Positions 1 to 10,290 of a stretch of 64,000 nt of DNA are shown piece after piece. The translations under genes and the position numbers were made by a program. The stretch's first letter is position 1. Each line of letters begins with the position of its first letter. The stretch lies in NCBI GenBank assembly GCA_013396655.1, contig WBMV01008566.1, positions 435,086 through 499,085 of the forward strand. Direction: 5' to 3'. Below the pieces are notes generated by a model, which was not told the DNA's origin, searched no databases, and worked only from the letters and a program-made list of their open reading frames with translations. This DNA comes from Campylorhamphus procurvoides. Lineage: Eukaryota > Chordata > Aves > Passeriformes > Dendrocolaptidae.

Positions 1-131
1 GCATTAGTTCTGTGAACAAACCTTTCTGAAATTCACGCCAAATATTCCTGCTGTGTCCAAACAGAAACTGTGTGAAGAAAAAGGGGTGTGTTGGGGGGCT
101 AGTGATGCCGGGGTTGTTTTCCCTGGGGAGG
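1..131. other. Left edge, no feature seen
   Basis: Unique-looking sequence before the first CR1 fragment. I see no exon, repeat or regulatory motif that I can support. By synteny in other amniotes, SNX30 would be expected further left, head to head with INIP, but nothing of it is visible here. Confidence 0.4.
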
Positions 132-470
132 AGGAGGCTCAGGGGAGACCCTTTCACCCTACAACTCCCTGAGGGCAGGCTGTAAGCCAGGTCGGGATAA
201 GTCTCTTCTCCCTGGCCACCTGCACATCATGAGAGGACATCGTCTTAATCTGTGCCAGGGGAAGTTCAGGTCGGACATCTGGAAGGATTTATTCTCGGAA
301 AGCGTGATGAGATGATGGAATGGGCTGTCCAGGAAGGTAGCGGAGTCACCGTCCCCGGGGGTGTTTAAAGAAGAGTGGATGTGGCACTTGGTGCCACGGT
401 CTAATTGCCCAGGAGGAGTTGGGTCATAGGCTGGACTCAGAGTCTCAGAGGATTCTGCGATTTTGTGATC
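132..470 (+). repeat. CR1 LINE 3' end
   Basis: The block opens with the CR1-like phrase CTCAGGGGAGACC, followed by the usual text about lines of 'tacaactccctga'. It continues through the region that other CR1 copies show just before their 3' UTR (GTTCAGGTCGGACATCTGG, then GGAGTCACCGTCCC) and ends in a degenerate copy of the CR1 terminal repeat (GATTCTGCGATTTTGTGATC). It is a 5'-truncated insertion in sense orientation. It carries no usable reading frame; the long antisense frame through it is chance. It abuts the INIP promoter region. Confidence 0.8.
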
Positions 471-640
471 CTTTCCCTTCCCCTTGTATTTTTTTCCGCA
501 TTTCGCCGTGCTGGTGCCCGGAGGCCCCGCAGCGTGACCCGCGGGTGAGGCGCTCCCCTCGCTCCCACAGCCATGAGGAGGGACGGCTCCCCGGGACGGA
601 GCGTGGGAGNTGGGGTCGCAGTGGGCTCCCCGTGTGTGGG
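471..640 (+). promoter_or_regulatory. INIP: CpG-rich promoter remnant of INIP (inferred)
   Basis: This is the only CpG-dense stretch in the left half of the window (for example CCGCATTTCGCCG and GACCCGCGGGTGAGGCG). It lies about 0.6 kb upstream of the INIP start-codon exon, where a non-coding first exon and CpG-island promoter are expected. A GTGAG at 545-549 after CCGCGG could be the donor of a non-coding first exon. An assembly gap at 610 removes an unknown part. The promoter assignment is inference from base composition and position; no TATA box is seen. Confidence 0.45.
610..610. other. Assembly gap (single N)
   Basis: A single N inside a GC-rich stretch. Other Ns in this window behave as collapsed scaffold gaps rather than ambiguous bases, so unknown sequence, probably part of a CpG island, may be missing here. 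Confidence 0.7.
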
Positions 641-747
641 GTTGAAATGGCCTCAAAACAGTTTTTCGTGAGTTAAAGCCTAAACCGAGGTGTGGGGTTG
701 AAATGGCCTCAAAACAGTTTTTCGTGAGTTAAAGCCTAAACCGAGGT
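634..747. repeat. 56-bp tandem duplication, two copies
   Basis: Bases 635-690 and 691-746 are identical (each unit starts TGTGGGGTTGAAATGG and ends CTAAACCGAGG). The match extends one base on each side and then stops. It sits 24 bases right of the gap at 610, so it is either a recent tandem duplication in the INIP first intron or upstream region, or a gap-edge assembly error. Confidence 0.9.
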
Positions 748-1144
748 CTTCAAAGGTTTTAGCGTTTAAGGGCTATAGCGGTTTGATGTGATTCTTGAGT
801 GTAGTCTGACATACCTTGTCAAGGAGAAGTTCTGTCCGGAAGAAGGTGTATGTAACGCCAGAATGACTCTAAAGGTTGTTCTTACTAGCATAGAAATGAC
901 TAGAAGTTACTATTACTACTGATAGAAAATACTGGAATCTGAAGAAGAATTGATCACAGCTCATGATACTTCAAGCTAAAAGTTTAAATCAGAACAATAT
1001 GTAAACTGTATAATACATTTTAAGCAAGGTGCATGCTGTGTTTGGGTTATAACAGTTCCCATGTTTATGAGATCTCTAACAGAATGAAATACAAGCCCTT
1101 CTTCTAAAGGACTGCGTTTACCTTACATTGTGCCTATTTTGCAG
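748..1144. other. Probable 5' UTR intron of INIP, no feature seen
   Basis: AT-rich sequence between the CpG-rich stretch and the first coding exon. It ends in a good acceptor (TGCCTATTTTGCAG, AG at 1143-1144). No repeat or motif is recognised in it. Confidence 0.4.
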
Positions 1145-1231
1145 ATATTTGTGGGGGTTAAAAGATTTGAACTACAGTTGAATAAACAAGGGCTGAAAAT
1201 TGAAGGATGGCAGCAAATCCTTCAGGACAAG
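1145..1231 (+). CDS. INIP: INIP exon with start codon (CDS 1207-1231)
   Basis: The coding part is 1207-1231 and encodes MAANPSGQ plus the first base of a glycine codon, followed by donor GTAGGT. The ATG has A at -3 and G at +4, a good Kozak context. Bases 1145-1206 would be 5' UTR if the acceptor AG at 1143-1144 is used (inferred). The identification comes from joining it to 6338-6440: the split codon G|GT gives the expected Gly before FQNKNR, matching the INIP N terminus as I know it. INIP is the small SOSS-C subunit that binds INTS3 and the single-stranded DNA-binding protein NABP1 or NABP2 in the nucleus and supports homologous recombination and ATM signalling after double-strand breaks (known of the family). 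Confidence 0.9.
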
Positions 1232-4200
1232 GTAGGTTTTAATTTAAGTATTCAAGGGAGAAGTCTGTGTAACATGTCAATAGAGTCAGCATAACTCTTA
1301 AGTTTATTTTATGGAAGGATCAAGACCAGGAAGAGAGGTGGGACTGAAAGCAGAATCGGAGCAGTCGTTCCGGGTGAAGGCGCACACACATCAAATGATT
1401 GACAAAGACCACTGATGGCTGGGGAGCTCTGAATTACTGAGCATACCCTCCTGCTTGGGTTAGGAAGTATCTGCGATGCCTGTGATGCTGTGATCATTTT
1501 CTGAAGCTTATTTCAGATGCTTACAATGCTGGGCATAGAACGTGGCTCATACACAACATCAGGGAATTGCAAGAAGTCAAATGTATTCTGTCTTGTGATA
1601 GGTACAGCAAGACCCAGGCAGTAATATCTGTCAAAGATAAAGTTGCCAGACCTAGGAGGAAAAGCCAACTAAAATCATAATGCTGTGATGAAATGTTCCT
1701 TTGTACGAAGATGCATCTGAATTGCATCATTAAAATCGTGAAAAAACAAGTAAATGGTCCATCTATCTAGGCAAGGCAGCTGTGTTACGGGGAGTTGAGG
1801 GTCTGGGGGTATCACACAGTAAATTGAAGGAGGGCCTTAAATCGCCCTCTGGAGGTGTTCTCTGAAAACGTTAGTGGAACTCTGAGGCTTGTCTTCTGTG
1901 GAAGAGCTGACCAAAATGGAGCTTATCAGGTATGGCTCTCCACTAATTTGATTATGAGAAATGAATTCTGGGTTGGGTTTCCCAACACCCAGAGAATTCT
2001 TCATGTATATTTATGTGTCAGTCCTTATCTGGAAAAGCAGTCCTGCAAAACTAGGTGTTCCTGGATGATACATCGAGGAGTACCAGATGACTTGTGTGGG
2101 CCCAGAAGACACATTTGACTTGATACTTGACAAAAAGAGGGTGGTTTTTGAAATGCTTATTGAACTTTCTTGGAGTGGTGGGAGTACTGCAGATTGCAGA
2201 CAACTGTCTGTTAGCAGATTTTAGCTCTGAGAAGTTTTCAGTACATACTGGTAAATCTTGCTTTATTCTGTAAATAACAAGTCAGCATCGTTGCAAGGAA
2301 TAGAATGTTGTCATAGAGAATTAAAAGCTGTTTTTTCTTAGATATGTTTATGTACTGAGAAGTAGGATGGGATTTTAGTCCCACAATACCTTTGCTTCCC
2401 TTCATATTCTAGAGTCTTATAATTTAATAGAGCCTTGGAATCTGTTTTTATATTTGAGGTATCCTTTAGAAGGTCACTAAAGGAACTATAATTATCATAT
2501 GAAAATTGTTTGTACTAAGCAGGTAGGAAGCACTATCAGATTTAATTACCAAAGAAGCCTATAAGTAGTACACCCAGGAAAATTAGAAAGAAACAGATAA
2601 ATGTAAACAACAGTTCAAGTCTTCTGTCTTGGCCAGATGCAGTCTAGTAGTGAAAATGATTAATACAAACACCACATTTTTAGCTTGCTTCATGGCATAT
2701 ATTTTAGTTTTTTTTCAAGCAATTTGTTTTGCTGTTTCTCTCTTCTTGGGCCAAAGGAATTTACGGAAACACTGGAAGGATTACGAATGGTAGTACTTAC
2801 TCAGGCAGAACTGTGGGAATGAATAAAATGTTAGTCTTCTGCACAGGTAGACTGTATTAGTAATTTTTTGTACCAAGTTACTGTTTTCCCTTTAATCAAG
2901 TATTGGCTGTTTTCTTGGGAGTTACTTTGAGTTTTCTGTTGATTACAGGCTTGGACTATAAAGGTTAAGTTTTGTGGACTGGACTTTTTTATTCATTGAT
3001 CTCCTAGGAAAGCACTCTCGAGGATAAGCTGCACATTAGCGCAGCAAAACCAAGCAGAATTAAATGAAAAACCTTACTTCACACCGTTAAAACCACATGG
3101 TACTGATTACATGAGACTTGACTACAGCATTTGAAAGAAATGGAAAAGCTTCTAACATGCTGTTTGTTGCCCAGACCAGAGCTCATAGACCTGAGTGGTA
3201 GACCTTGTGGCATGGAAGTCAGCTTCTAAATTACAGAAATCACTTGGAGGTGTTAAGGAATACTCTGCTTCGGTAGCAGTTCTTTGCAGTATTTGTGCTG
3301 TTACATGTCTGTACCCAAATGATAAATAATCCATTTTAGAAAAAACTTAGACATACTGTGAATTTGAAGCAACCAGCAGATGAGAAAAAAGATAAGCAAT
3401 GAAAAGCAAGAACTTTATATGGCAAGGAAAAGTATCACCTTTATCTTTTATAAAATTAGTTAGTAGGACTGTATGACGTAGGTATCAGTGAGATAGGGTG
3501 GTAAGAGTAGTTAGGTTAAAGAGTGAAGCTTGCTGTGAGCTCTTAAAGCTGCCGTTATCACTCAGCAGGGCCTCAGCTTTCTCTGATTTTCCGCTTCTTG
3601 TGCAGAACATCAGTGCAAGTAATCTTTCAGCTCCTGCACAGATACAATGCTTGATGTCAGATGTGTCAGAAAGGCTTAAATTTTAAATTACCTAATTCAT
3701 CTGCATTAGAGAGTAATTTGAGGATCTAGGTGCTCAGTTTGACATTTGACACTCACAATGTGTCTAGTTAGCTGCCTTGAACGGGTCATTTTGTGTCAGG
3801 ACTCTTTTATCTGCAAAGCAGAGAATATTAATAAACTGCAATATTCATTAACTGTGTAAACTCAAAGTTTAGTAGTAGTGCAACTTAACCCAGTCAAGGG
3901 AAGTCAAAACTTAAAGCTTTTTTTTTTTTTAAGAAGTTCCTGTGTTTTAAAATGTACACTTCCTTTCACAGATTAGAATTCGGTCTGTACTAGGGATGGC
4001 TTTTGTGTTTTCACATGTCCACATTTTTAGTACTAGAAAGCAGAACAGGCATTTAAAATCCACACATGAAAAATTGCTCTATTTATAATTGAGGTAGGAA
4101 ACTTCTGTAGGTGTTTCAAGTTGGTCTTTATGGAAGCATTTTGGGTTCCTGGGAGAGGAAGAATCTCAATGAAAGCCTTGTTTATATATTGCCAGATATG

Positions 4201-6337
4201 ATTAATTATTTTGTAAGGATGCCAGATTTTCTCTGTAAAATGGCTTTTTCATGTTCCACCCTTTCTATTCTTAACTTTTAAATTAACAGATTTTGCTGTG
4301 CATTTTGAAAAAATTTAAAATAATTTATAGGAACTTGACGTTGCTGAGCTGAGAAGCACTAACATGCACATGTTCAATCATTAACAAATTCTTTTAAACA
4401 AGTGACTTTTTCAGCACAGCAGGTTGCTGATGGCCACTGTCTGAATTCTAGAGCAAAATACCACTTAAAAAAAAAAAGAATTGAACAAAAAGCCCCACCA
4501 CGAAGCTCTTAGTAGAGAGATAAGAAAAGAAAGAAAAAGTACTTGGGTTTCTTCTAAATCCCTCCAGAGGTTTTACCATAAGGTACTGTAACAACACTTA
4601 CTAAAATCGAAGAGAGTCAGAATTTTCTGCAGTTTCTGATCACAGTTTAAAAACAGCATTTAAAATGTCTCAACCCTTTCTGAATCATACCATCTGCTTC
4701 ATGATAAATTTAAGCACATTTAATCTTTCTTTTTTTAGCTCACAGCAACTTATATTAAAAAGTGGTCTGTACTTTCTTTCCTCAATCACTATCATCTGAA
4801 TTCCAAGCATGCCTTTGGATTCATGCAGTTCAGTATAGGCAAGCAGTAGCAGAAGGCTGCTGAGTAATATGTCAGGTATTTAGCTTTTTGGCTGGAAACT
4901 GTGTGGAATGAGCAATACTCTTACAAAATAGTTTAAGTGAAGCTAATGCCATGTGGGAAGGAGAGATTAGTGGACAGAAAAAATAGCAGTTAAATATAAT
5001 TAAAAAATCCATTAATAAATGTAAAAATTATGAGTGACCTTGTATAAAACCACTGTAACATGTAATCAAAAGACTCTGCTCACTTTATTTAAGAACTCTT
5101 GAGACCCTGGGGCTCATGGATGTATGTTAGACATGGTTAAAGAGAAAGGTCAGGGTTTGATAGCAAGGCAGTATGGATGCAAATTGTTATTTAGAGTTGA
5201 AGGTTTCTGTCTGGTAAATGTCTCCTTCATTGAGCCATTCACATGAAAGGAGTACTGGGTTATGTCATTGAACAGAAAGTCCCTCAAAGGGAATGAATAT
5301 CAAGTGCAGCTACTGAAAATAAATCACTTTACCTTGACATGCTAATGCTCTCCTTAAATGTCTGGCCTTCCTAACAGCTTGTGGGCTACCATCTTTTAGT
5401 GCTGTCGCTACCACAGTACTCAGGGCAGGGCACAATGCACAGCAGGGAATGACTTTCACTTCTAGTATGGAGGAGATAAAGGAGATAACTTCACTGCAGT
5501 GAGATCCTTTATTAGATAAGAGTCCTATGTAAGTACAGCAGTTTTGCCACATTTTAATTTAGAAGGCAACTTTGAAAAATCCATAGATGGCAGCAATTTT
5601 GAGCATTTTTGAATGCTCTACTTCCTGACCCCTTCTGTAGATACAGGGTCCCTTTGGGAGAATGATACAGGAAGCAAATGAAGACCACATTTTTGTATTG
5701 TGTACCGGTGGTTTAATTTTACTTATCTAATCCAGCATTATGATAATCCTCAGAAAAAGGGTAGTGTGTACATGTAATGATATCAGTATATTTAAACTAA
5801 AACCTTTCTGCATAGATTGAATGAAAGATAGTAACTGTCTGTATAAGAACATGTGCAAGCTTAGTGATGGGCTCATTCTTACCTGTTACATATATAGTAC
5901 CTGTGTTATAGTTTGAATTCACTGACATGAGAAATTAGGCCCCATGAGTATATTACTTAATTGTTACCATTGATTTGAACGTTCAGTGACTGCATTTTGA
6001 ATCTAGAACCTGGTAAGTTTACCTTTTCTTGATTGTGTATCATGATTGTAGCTCCAGAGCTGGCTTGCAAAGGAATAGGATCTACCTTGAGTTAGCCCTC
6101 TATTTTAAAATTTATTAATATGCATGACAGCATATGGAAGCTATTGCATGTTGTAAAATGAGAAAAGGAAAAATTAAGCCTTTTTATTAATAACCTTTTC
6201 AAAAGGGTACAAAGTTTTGCAGATTAGTGTATTCATCTTAAAGTAATTTTGTACAGGAGCTTTTAATTCCTCAGGGTTAGAGTTGGGCCACAGAAATCAA
6301 ATAAATATCTCTAATATTTTTCTGTCATTCCCACCAG
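1232..6337 (+). other. INIP: INIP intron 1
   Basis: A 5.1-kb intron from donor GTAGGT to acceptor TTCCCACCAG. It is AT-rich with short homopolymer runs. I see no clear transposon, conserved exon or RNA gene; the short frames through it have no recognisable protein features. Confidence 0.7.
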
Positions 6338-6440
6338 GTTTCCAGAATAAAAATAGGGTTGCAATCCTGGCAGAACTAGACAAGGAGAAGAGAAAGTTAC
6401 TTATGCAAAACCAGTCTTCCACAAATCACCCTGGAGCCAG
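6338..6440 (+). CDS. INIP: INIP coding exon 2
   Basis: A 103-nt exon bounded by acceptor TTCCCACCAG and a donor GTATTT. After completing the split Gly codon it reads FQNKNRVAILAELDKEKRKL followed by LMQNQSSTNHPGA, and ends with AG of a split Ser codon. This is the highly conserved basic and helical core of INIP (residues about 9-43), recognised essentially residue for residue. The reading frame stays open past the donor for a few codons, but the join to 8887 restores the known protein, so the donor at 6441 is right. Confidence 0.95.
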
Positions 6441-8886
6441 GTATTTTATGTTCTTAGATCTGTTTGGACATCACTGATTACATCAAAGGAAAAGAACCAA
6501 ACAGCAAGTGAGCTGTAAACTTACATAAACACTTATCAGAAGTGTTTTCTGACCATCCTTAATAACAAGGCAGAGGGACATGGCTCTTTAGGAACATATT
6601 AGTATTTAAAATTGTGTACACACCCTGAATTTTGTTTTACGTAATTTCCATTTGAGAATGGGAGAAGCAGATATGCTTACTCAAGTGTACTACCAAAAAG
6701 CAAAATCAGGAAGCAGGCACTGAGACAGCATTTAATTATTAAGCTAAAATGCTCTAGGGAATGGAAGTAACAGACCATTAGGTTCAGGGTACTGTGTGTT
6801 TAGAGAAGACCAATTACAGCTGGAGTGAGTTCTTGAAACTCCCTATGTGCAAGACAAAGCCAGTTTATGTTATTGCAGATAATCTCATAAAGGATGCTGT
6901 GTTGTAAGGGTCATTCCACACCATAAGGTTTAATAACCTAACCTGAGTTCAAGGGCTGTTACTGGGATTTCTCCCATACAAGGCAAAAGGATCAGATTTT
7001 TGTCAGGAATCAGTAACTAGAAAATCAGTAATTTATGTAGAGAAATGGAGATACTTAAACTTCTGGGTTAGCATGAAGTGAGTACAATGCTATATTCTAG
7101 ACACAATGTAATATGCAACATCTGTGCAAGAGTCAAATAATCTGAATAGAGTCTGAGTGCTGCCTGTATCTTTTTTTCAAAGAGATTCTAAGTCACTTTT
7201 AATTCTTCCGTAATGTCAAAAAGAGTGCAGTATACCTGAAATCACCTCAGTTATATCTCTTGAGTGAGATATGCAGTTATTAATAACTGCATGCAGTTAT
7301 TATTCAAGCAAAATTGTTAATATGAAAATGGGAGTATTGTGCTGTTAGGTTCAACCCCTGACTCCTGTCAACTGTGTTTCCGTACTTCATTGCAAGTTTG
7401 ATGTAGTTTCAGGGAGTGCTTGTTTATTTTCTTTATCTTTAGGAAAAAATAACACTGTAAGAATAGTTAGAATTTACTAATTTTGAAGGTGGGGATGAGG
7501 GGAACCTACAATGCAGCAGTCAAACTCTGCTTTGGCATAGTGAGATGATGTGTGATTTTTGAGAAGCTGACAATTATTTGATATTGTGCCAAAGGTCCTG
7601 GACCAGAGTTGTCAGAAACAAGACCATAAAATTCCTGCAAACTTGACCAAAAGAGCTTGATGTACCTAAAGCATTATAGGGGCATGGACAGCATGAGGGT
7701 GAATGAGTTAATTTGACTTCCGGCTTGGCATGAGAATCCTCTATCCCAGAACAGATGACCTCTCTTGAAAAGTGTCACGTTATGATGAAGCCTAAAGACT
7801 ATCTACAAAAATCATATTGAAAAGTTAAGAGGGTATACATTAAATACCTTCAAAATAACTGAAGATACTGTTCTAAATAAACTGAGTAGTACTTTCTTCC
7901 ATCAGTAAAGCTTATTTTAATATTTGTCTTAAGCAACAATCCTCTGAATAGTTTAGCTTTTGTTATGCATTTAGGAGTAGATTTGGCTGAAGATCTATTC
8001 ATGAACATGGCTGCTTTTCAAAAACTGATTTACTAAATCAGCTGTTGACATTTTTGCGATTGGGAAGGTTGATGAGTTTGTTTGCATGCCTTGTCATTTG
8101 TACTTTTTTCTCTATGACTGAGGAGAGCTGGGCTTTCAGCACCAGTCTCCAGAGGTAGTTGTGAACTGTCTTGCAATACAGTCCTAATGGCAATCCTCAC
8201 TGATCTCCATCCATTACTTGCATAGTTTTCGAGATGCTTTTTATGTCATCTTTAAGAAGGTGGACAAGTCTAAAGATATAAAGGACAAGAAAAACGATTT
8301 ATAAATTTTATTTTGAAACCTTACATGTGCTACGCTGAGATAGATGAGCTAAATCAGTGTCAGATACTCCAAGCTGTCATCAGGGGATCATTATTTCAGT
8401 TAATCAAAAGGAGGAAACTCCTTTGCCATAAGCAGTGAACCTGGTGCCCAGCTGCCCGGGAGCTACTGTTCTACTGAAGTCTGCAGAACTCTTTTTAGTG
8501 CTTCTGTTTATCACAATTGTTTAGTACAGTCACTCTGTGACTGAGTAGTGGTGAAGGCACTGACCTGTTTTAAAATGCGCTGATGTTGTCTTAACACTGC
8601 AGCCCAGTGGTTTCCCGGACTTCAGTGAGACTCAACCCATGAGCAAAATCCACAATAGGCTTCAGGTGTAGTTTGAAGTGAGTTGTTTATGATGACTCAA
8701 ATGATACAGCTATGGGCACTCCATTTACTTTTTTAAATCTTACATTAGCAAATAGTAATTCCAAACAGTAATTAACAATTGTCAAGCCATGAGTTGAATA
8801 AATCAGGAGTTGAGGAAGTCATGGAAATCTATGCCTTGAATGTTTTGTCTGTGGTCTGTATCATACCATCTTATTCTTTTTTGCAG
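6441..8886 (+). other. INIP: INIP intron 2
   Basis: A 2.4-kb AT-rich intron ending in a strong acceptor (TTCTTTTTTGCAG). It contains a 22-bp perfect palindrome at 7271-7292 and no recognisable transposon or additional exon. Confidence 0.75.
7271..7292. repeat. 22-bp perfect palindrome
   Basis: Two abutting 11-base arms, ATGCAGTTATT and its reverse complement, with the left arm repeated once more immediately afterwards (7291-7301). It lies inside INIP intron 2. It could form a small hairpin or be a dimeric binding site, but nothing in the sequence shows a function. Confidence 0.6.
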
Positions 8887-8977
8887 CATTGCACTTGCAA
8901 GATCACCTCTGAACAAGGATTTCCGTGATCATGCTGAGCAACAGCACATTGCAGCACAGCAGAAGGCTGCACTGCAG
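8887..8977 (+). CDS. INIP: INIP coding exon 3
   Basis: A 91-nt exon between acceptor TTTTTTGCAG and donor GTAAGC. The first base completes Ser (AG|C), then the frame reads IALARSPLNKDFRDHAEQQH and IAAQQKAALQ, ending in phase 0. This matches residues about 44-73 of INIP, a conserved segment known to be part of the small SOSS subunit. No stop, frameshift or unusual residue is seen. Confidence 0.95.
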
Positions 8978-9923
8978 GTAAGCTGATACAGTCAGTTAGG
9001 GTTTAGCTTGTTTTAGATGTGCACCTTGACCCCTTTCAGAGATGAGGTTTCATACATTTCTGCATTTGTCGTAAGTGAAGTATCTTCTTCTGTTACAAAG
9101 ACACATGTCTTTGGATACCAGGAGCTTCATCCAGCCTCACAGCCATCTCTTTGTGTCTCTGTTGACCCTCCTCTAGTTTACATTGCAAACTGAACTCAAA
9201 TAGCTTCCTTTGGCCTGCTAGTTTTTCTGTTGCTGATGCAGCCCACTCTGCAGGTTAGCCCTGATCACTGCAAGGGCACATTGCTGGCTCCAGCTAAATT
9301 TGATATCCAGTAGGGCTTTTCCCTAGTGGTGGAAGGAATATGTATGCAGGCCATCTAACTTGTCCAGCAAGTAAGCAAGCTGACTGGAAAGGGGTGCGTG
9401 GGATTTCACAAAGGTTGTCCAGACCAATACACAGCAGCTGCCCCCCTCAGGTGAACAACTGTATATACATCACATGAGCAGAATGCTGCTGTCCCACGTT
9501 CTATAGGAGTATGTCTGATCATGTGTCTTTTGTACATGCCAGCCTCAGGTTGTGGGATAGTCATGCACAGTTCTGGCAATTTCTGTGGTAGCTGTCACAA
9601 ACCAAGACATCTAAATTTGTTATAGATGAGAGTAGAAACATGGGGTCTAGGCCAAGGAGAGAAATCAGGAGTTGATTTACTACTTGCCCCATCTCCATGG
9701 GATTTCCTGAAATGAGCAGAGGATGTCCAAGTTAATTGCCTTGATGGGTGCTGTTTAGATCACCTTGATGTGGCTGATCTAAAATGTTGGGTTTGAATTT
9801 GACTATCAGAACTGAGGAGCAGCTTGGGAGAAATAGATAATTAATGCTACAGAAGCCATGAAGTCTTAAATTATGTCAATGCTGCAGGGAGTTATGCATT
9901 AACAAATGCTTTTCTCTTTCCAG
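8978..9923 (+). other. INIP: INIP intron 3
   Basis: A 0.95-kb intron with donor GTAAGC and acceptor TTTCTCTTTCCAG. No repeat or other feature is recognised. Confidence 0.8.
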
Positions 9924-10019
9924 CACGCACACGCTCATTCCTCAGGATACTTCATAACGCAAGACTCTGCATTTGGAAATCTTATTCTTCCTGTCTTACC
10001 CCGACTTGAGGCAGAATGA
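9924..10019 (+). CDS. INIP: INIP terminal coding exon
   Basis: Ninety-six coding bases including TGA, reading HAHAHSSGYFITQDSAFGNL, then ILPVLPRLEAE and stop. With the other exons the total is 315 nt, that is 104 residues, the same length as mammalian INIP. The tail RLEAE differs slightly from the mammalian ending I remember (RLDPE). The gene is intact and points toward KIAA1958, which lies on the opposite strand (tail-to-tail arrangement, as in other amniotes). Confidence 0.95.
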   Translation, partial: HAHAHSSGYFITQDSAFGNLILPVLPRLEAE

Positions 10020-10290
10020 GGAATGTTGCTTTTCAGAACTTCAAAATCTGATTTTTGTCCATAGCAGGAGTTGTCTGACCTTTTAATTACATTTCATATC
10101 TCAAAATCTATTTTTTTTTCTGTATTTTTGCATTTGCCTTTCAGGAGTGTGAGCTCTAATGACGGGGAAGTAGGGTTGTTGAACAACAATTTTTATCCTG
10201 TATTTCTGTTCCTCTGTCAGGTCAAAGTCAAATGTAAGACTTCCTTTGTGTTCGAAGTGCTTCCTTTAAATAAATGTCCAAACCAGAGTC
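10020..10290 (+). other. INIP: INIP 3' UTR, start (extent uncertain)
   Basis: Sequence directly after the stop codon with a first candidate polyadenylation signal AATAAA at 10269-10274. Further AATAAA motifs on the same strand at 12666-12671 and 13845-13850 could serve longer 3' UTRs. Which one is used cannot be decided from sequence alone. Confidence 0.4.

Noticed and set aside
159..656. 165-codon minus-strand frame at the left edge
   Set aside because: It runs antisense through a CR1 3' end, through CpG-rich non-coding DNA and across an N. No protein family resembles it.
6441..6477. Extension of INIP exon 2 to an in-frame stop in the intron (an alternative terminal exon)
   Set aside because: The join to 8887 and 9924 gives the full known 104-residue protein. 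A read-through end is possible but has no support.
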